Part shown: one piece after another, positions 63,387-64,000 of the stretch
Position numbering within the stretch: the first letter of the stretch is position 1
Layout: each line of letters starts with the position of its first letter
Source: CAYNEO01 sp964396245
GTDB lineage: Bacteria; Zixibacteria; MSB-5A5; GN15; FEB-12
Length of the DNA: 64,000 nt
Assembly (NCBI GenBank): GCA_964396245.1
Contig: CAYNEO010000009.1
Location: 28,683 to 92,682 of the forward strand
Direction of reading: 5' to 3'
Notes under the pieces: model-generated
The model's input: the letters and a program-made list of their open reading frames with translations, nothing else
Told to the model about the DNA's origin: nothing
Database searches by the model: none
Position numbers and translations under genes: made by a program

Positions 63387-64000
63387 TCAACGGCGCAGAT
63401 CAGCCAAACGGTAAGCGCGCTTGGTCTCGGTGCCCAAGGAGCTTTCTCGCTGCAGTAGAGATAGGCTTTCCGGACTTACCGCTCGTGCCGCCGATGGATC
63501 GGTAAGATGAATTTCGAAGGTGACCGAGTCAGTCGGATTCATAAAGAAAGTCAGACCTAAAGAATTATAGAAGTAAAGGTCAGCCGGTTTGGCCGTGTCG
63601 GCATCAAAATAAGATGAATCCGGTTGGCCATAAGCAGAAACAACCTCAGAAAGCGTCGAACCCACACCGATGCCCTCGGCGGTAGTACCTTGGTACGCGA
63701 TCTTTTCGTTATTCACGATCACGCCCGCAACAGGCTCACCGACATCTGCCGCAGAATTGTGATTAACATCGTATACCATCACCACCACCCCGTACGTCGC
63801 TTCATACACGGCATAATTCAGCCAATACCGGGGATCGGCTTCCACCGATTCAGGCTGGCCGTCAAAATTCAACACCATTCCAAAATACTCATTGAACAGG
63901 ACATATTGCCCCTGCCCACCGGGACCGGGAATCAACGTGTTCGCGCGCACGTAGACATCGATCGAATCCACGCCGGGCACTTTCGCCCTGATGATCGCAT
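63387..64000 (-). CDS. Unknown protein, 5' end outside window
   Basis: The frame is open to the window edge, so the N-terminus is missing; an internal GTG at 63980 is not likely to be the start. The visible 204 residues contain a beta-rich part (IIRAKVPGVDSIDVYVRANTLIPGPGGQGQYVLFNEYFG) and a DVNHNSAADVGEP stretch. They end in a region GIGVGSTLSEVVSAYGQPDSS...LYFYNSLGLTFFMN that recalls the small conserved repeats (G..vG.s..eV...yG.Pd) of some exported lipoproteins. No family is recognised. It is probably an exported protein; nothing more can be said from the fragment. Confidence 0.65.
   Translation of the reverse strand, partial: AIIRAKVPGVDSIDVYVRANTLIPGPGGQGQYVLFNEYFGMVLNFDGQPESVEADPRYWLNYAVYEATYGVVVMVYDVNHNSAADVGEPVAGVIVNNEKIAYQGTTAEGIGVGSTLSEVVSAYGQPDSSYFDADTAKPADLYFYNSLGLTFFMNPTDSVTFEIHLTDPSAARAVSPESLSLLQRESSLGTETKRAYRLADLRR

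Overview
The window reads as a chromosome segment of a Gram-negative, largely anaerobic bacterium. The envelope is didermal: a TolC/HlyD efflux operon, TonB/ExbB/ExbD, a TonB-dependent receptor, lipoproteins, and a cytochrome c maturation cluster. Pyruvate:ferredoxin oxidoreductase, a K+-dependent membrane pyrophosphatase and a B12 theme (cobO, a cobalamin riboswitch on a BtuB-like receptor, a small NrdJ-tail-like zinc ribbon) fit anaerobic or microaerophilic life. Several large secreted proteins end in paired dockerin-like (L.DIT.LI..IYI) modules, a habit I associate with candidate phyla of the FCB side such as Zixibacteria. That placement is inference; there is no rRNA or tRNA gene in the window to test it. 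No CRISPR array, prophage or insertion sequence was seen. Promoters of near-consensus sigma70 type are visible.

Layout. 1-2579 (minus): YIP1 membrane protein, TolC-like channel and the start of its HlyD-type adaptor. 2756-6632 (minus): membrane pyrophosphatase, thioredoxin reductase, cobO. 6759-13745 (plus): Rrf2 regulator with a consensus promoter, dcd, nifJ, an outer-membrane-like protein, a PD40 propeller protein. 13830-22340 (minus): pepA, aroC, an HDOD protein, a large GAF/receiver signalling protein, miaB. 22513-29460 (minus): three secreted proteins with dockerin-like ends, one an M1 metallopeptidase. 29756-35454 (minus): a Lon protease with a damaged ATPase site, a Ski2-like helicase fused to a PhoB-type winged helix, and a zinc-ribbon protein behind a promoter whose spacer is a palindrome. 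35455-36508: about 1 kb with no convincing gene but several long hairpins, one pair looking like a small RNA with its own terminator. 36509-45593 (minus): two TonB/ExbD sets, one ExbB, a TPR protein, small membrane proteins and a secreted protein built of TonB-C-like repeats. 45699-51841: flippase (plus), fused 2-oxoacid dehydrogenase E1 (minus), S9 peptidase (plus). 51916-55816 (minus): STAS-like protein, riboswitch-controlled BtuB-like receptor, two-lobed aspartyl protease. 55953-58531 (minus): ccmABCDE with a C-x3-Y CcmE and a very short ccmD. 58586-64000 (minus): DUF1573 protein, lepB, rseP, dxr, a cyclophilin lipoprotein and a truncated unknown gene.

The strongest candidates for something undescribed are: the Lon protein whose Walker A, Walker B, sensor 1 and sensor 2 residues are all changed while its Ser-Lys protease dyad is kept; the helicase-winged helix fusion with its palindrome-controlled upstream zinc-ribbon gene; the adjacent HDOD and receiver proteins that look like complementary halves of a phosphorelay; and the structured, probably transcribed element at 35711-35899.
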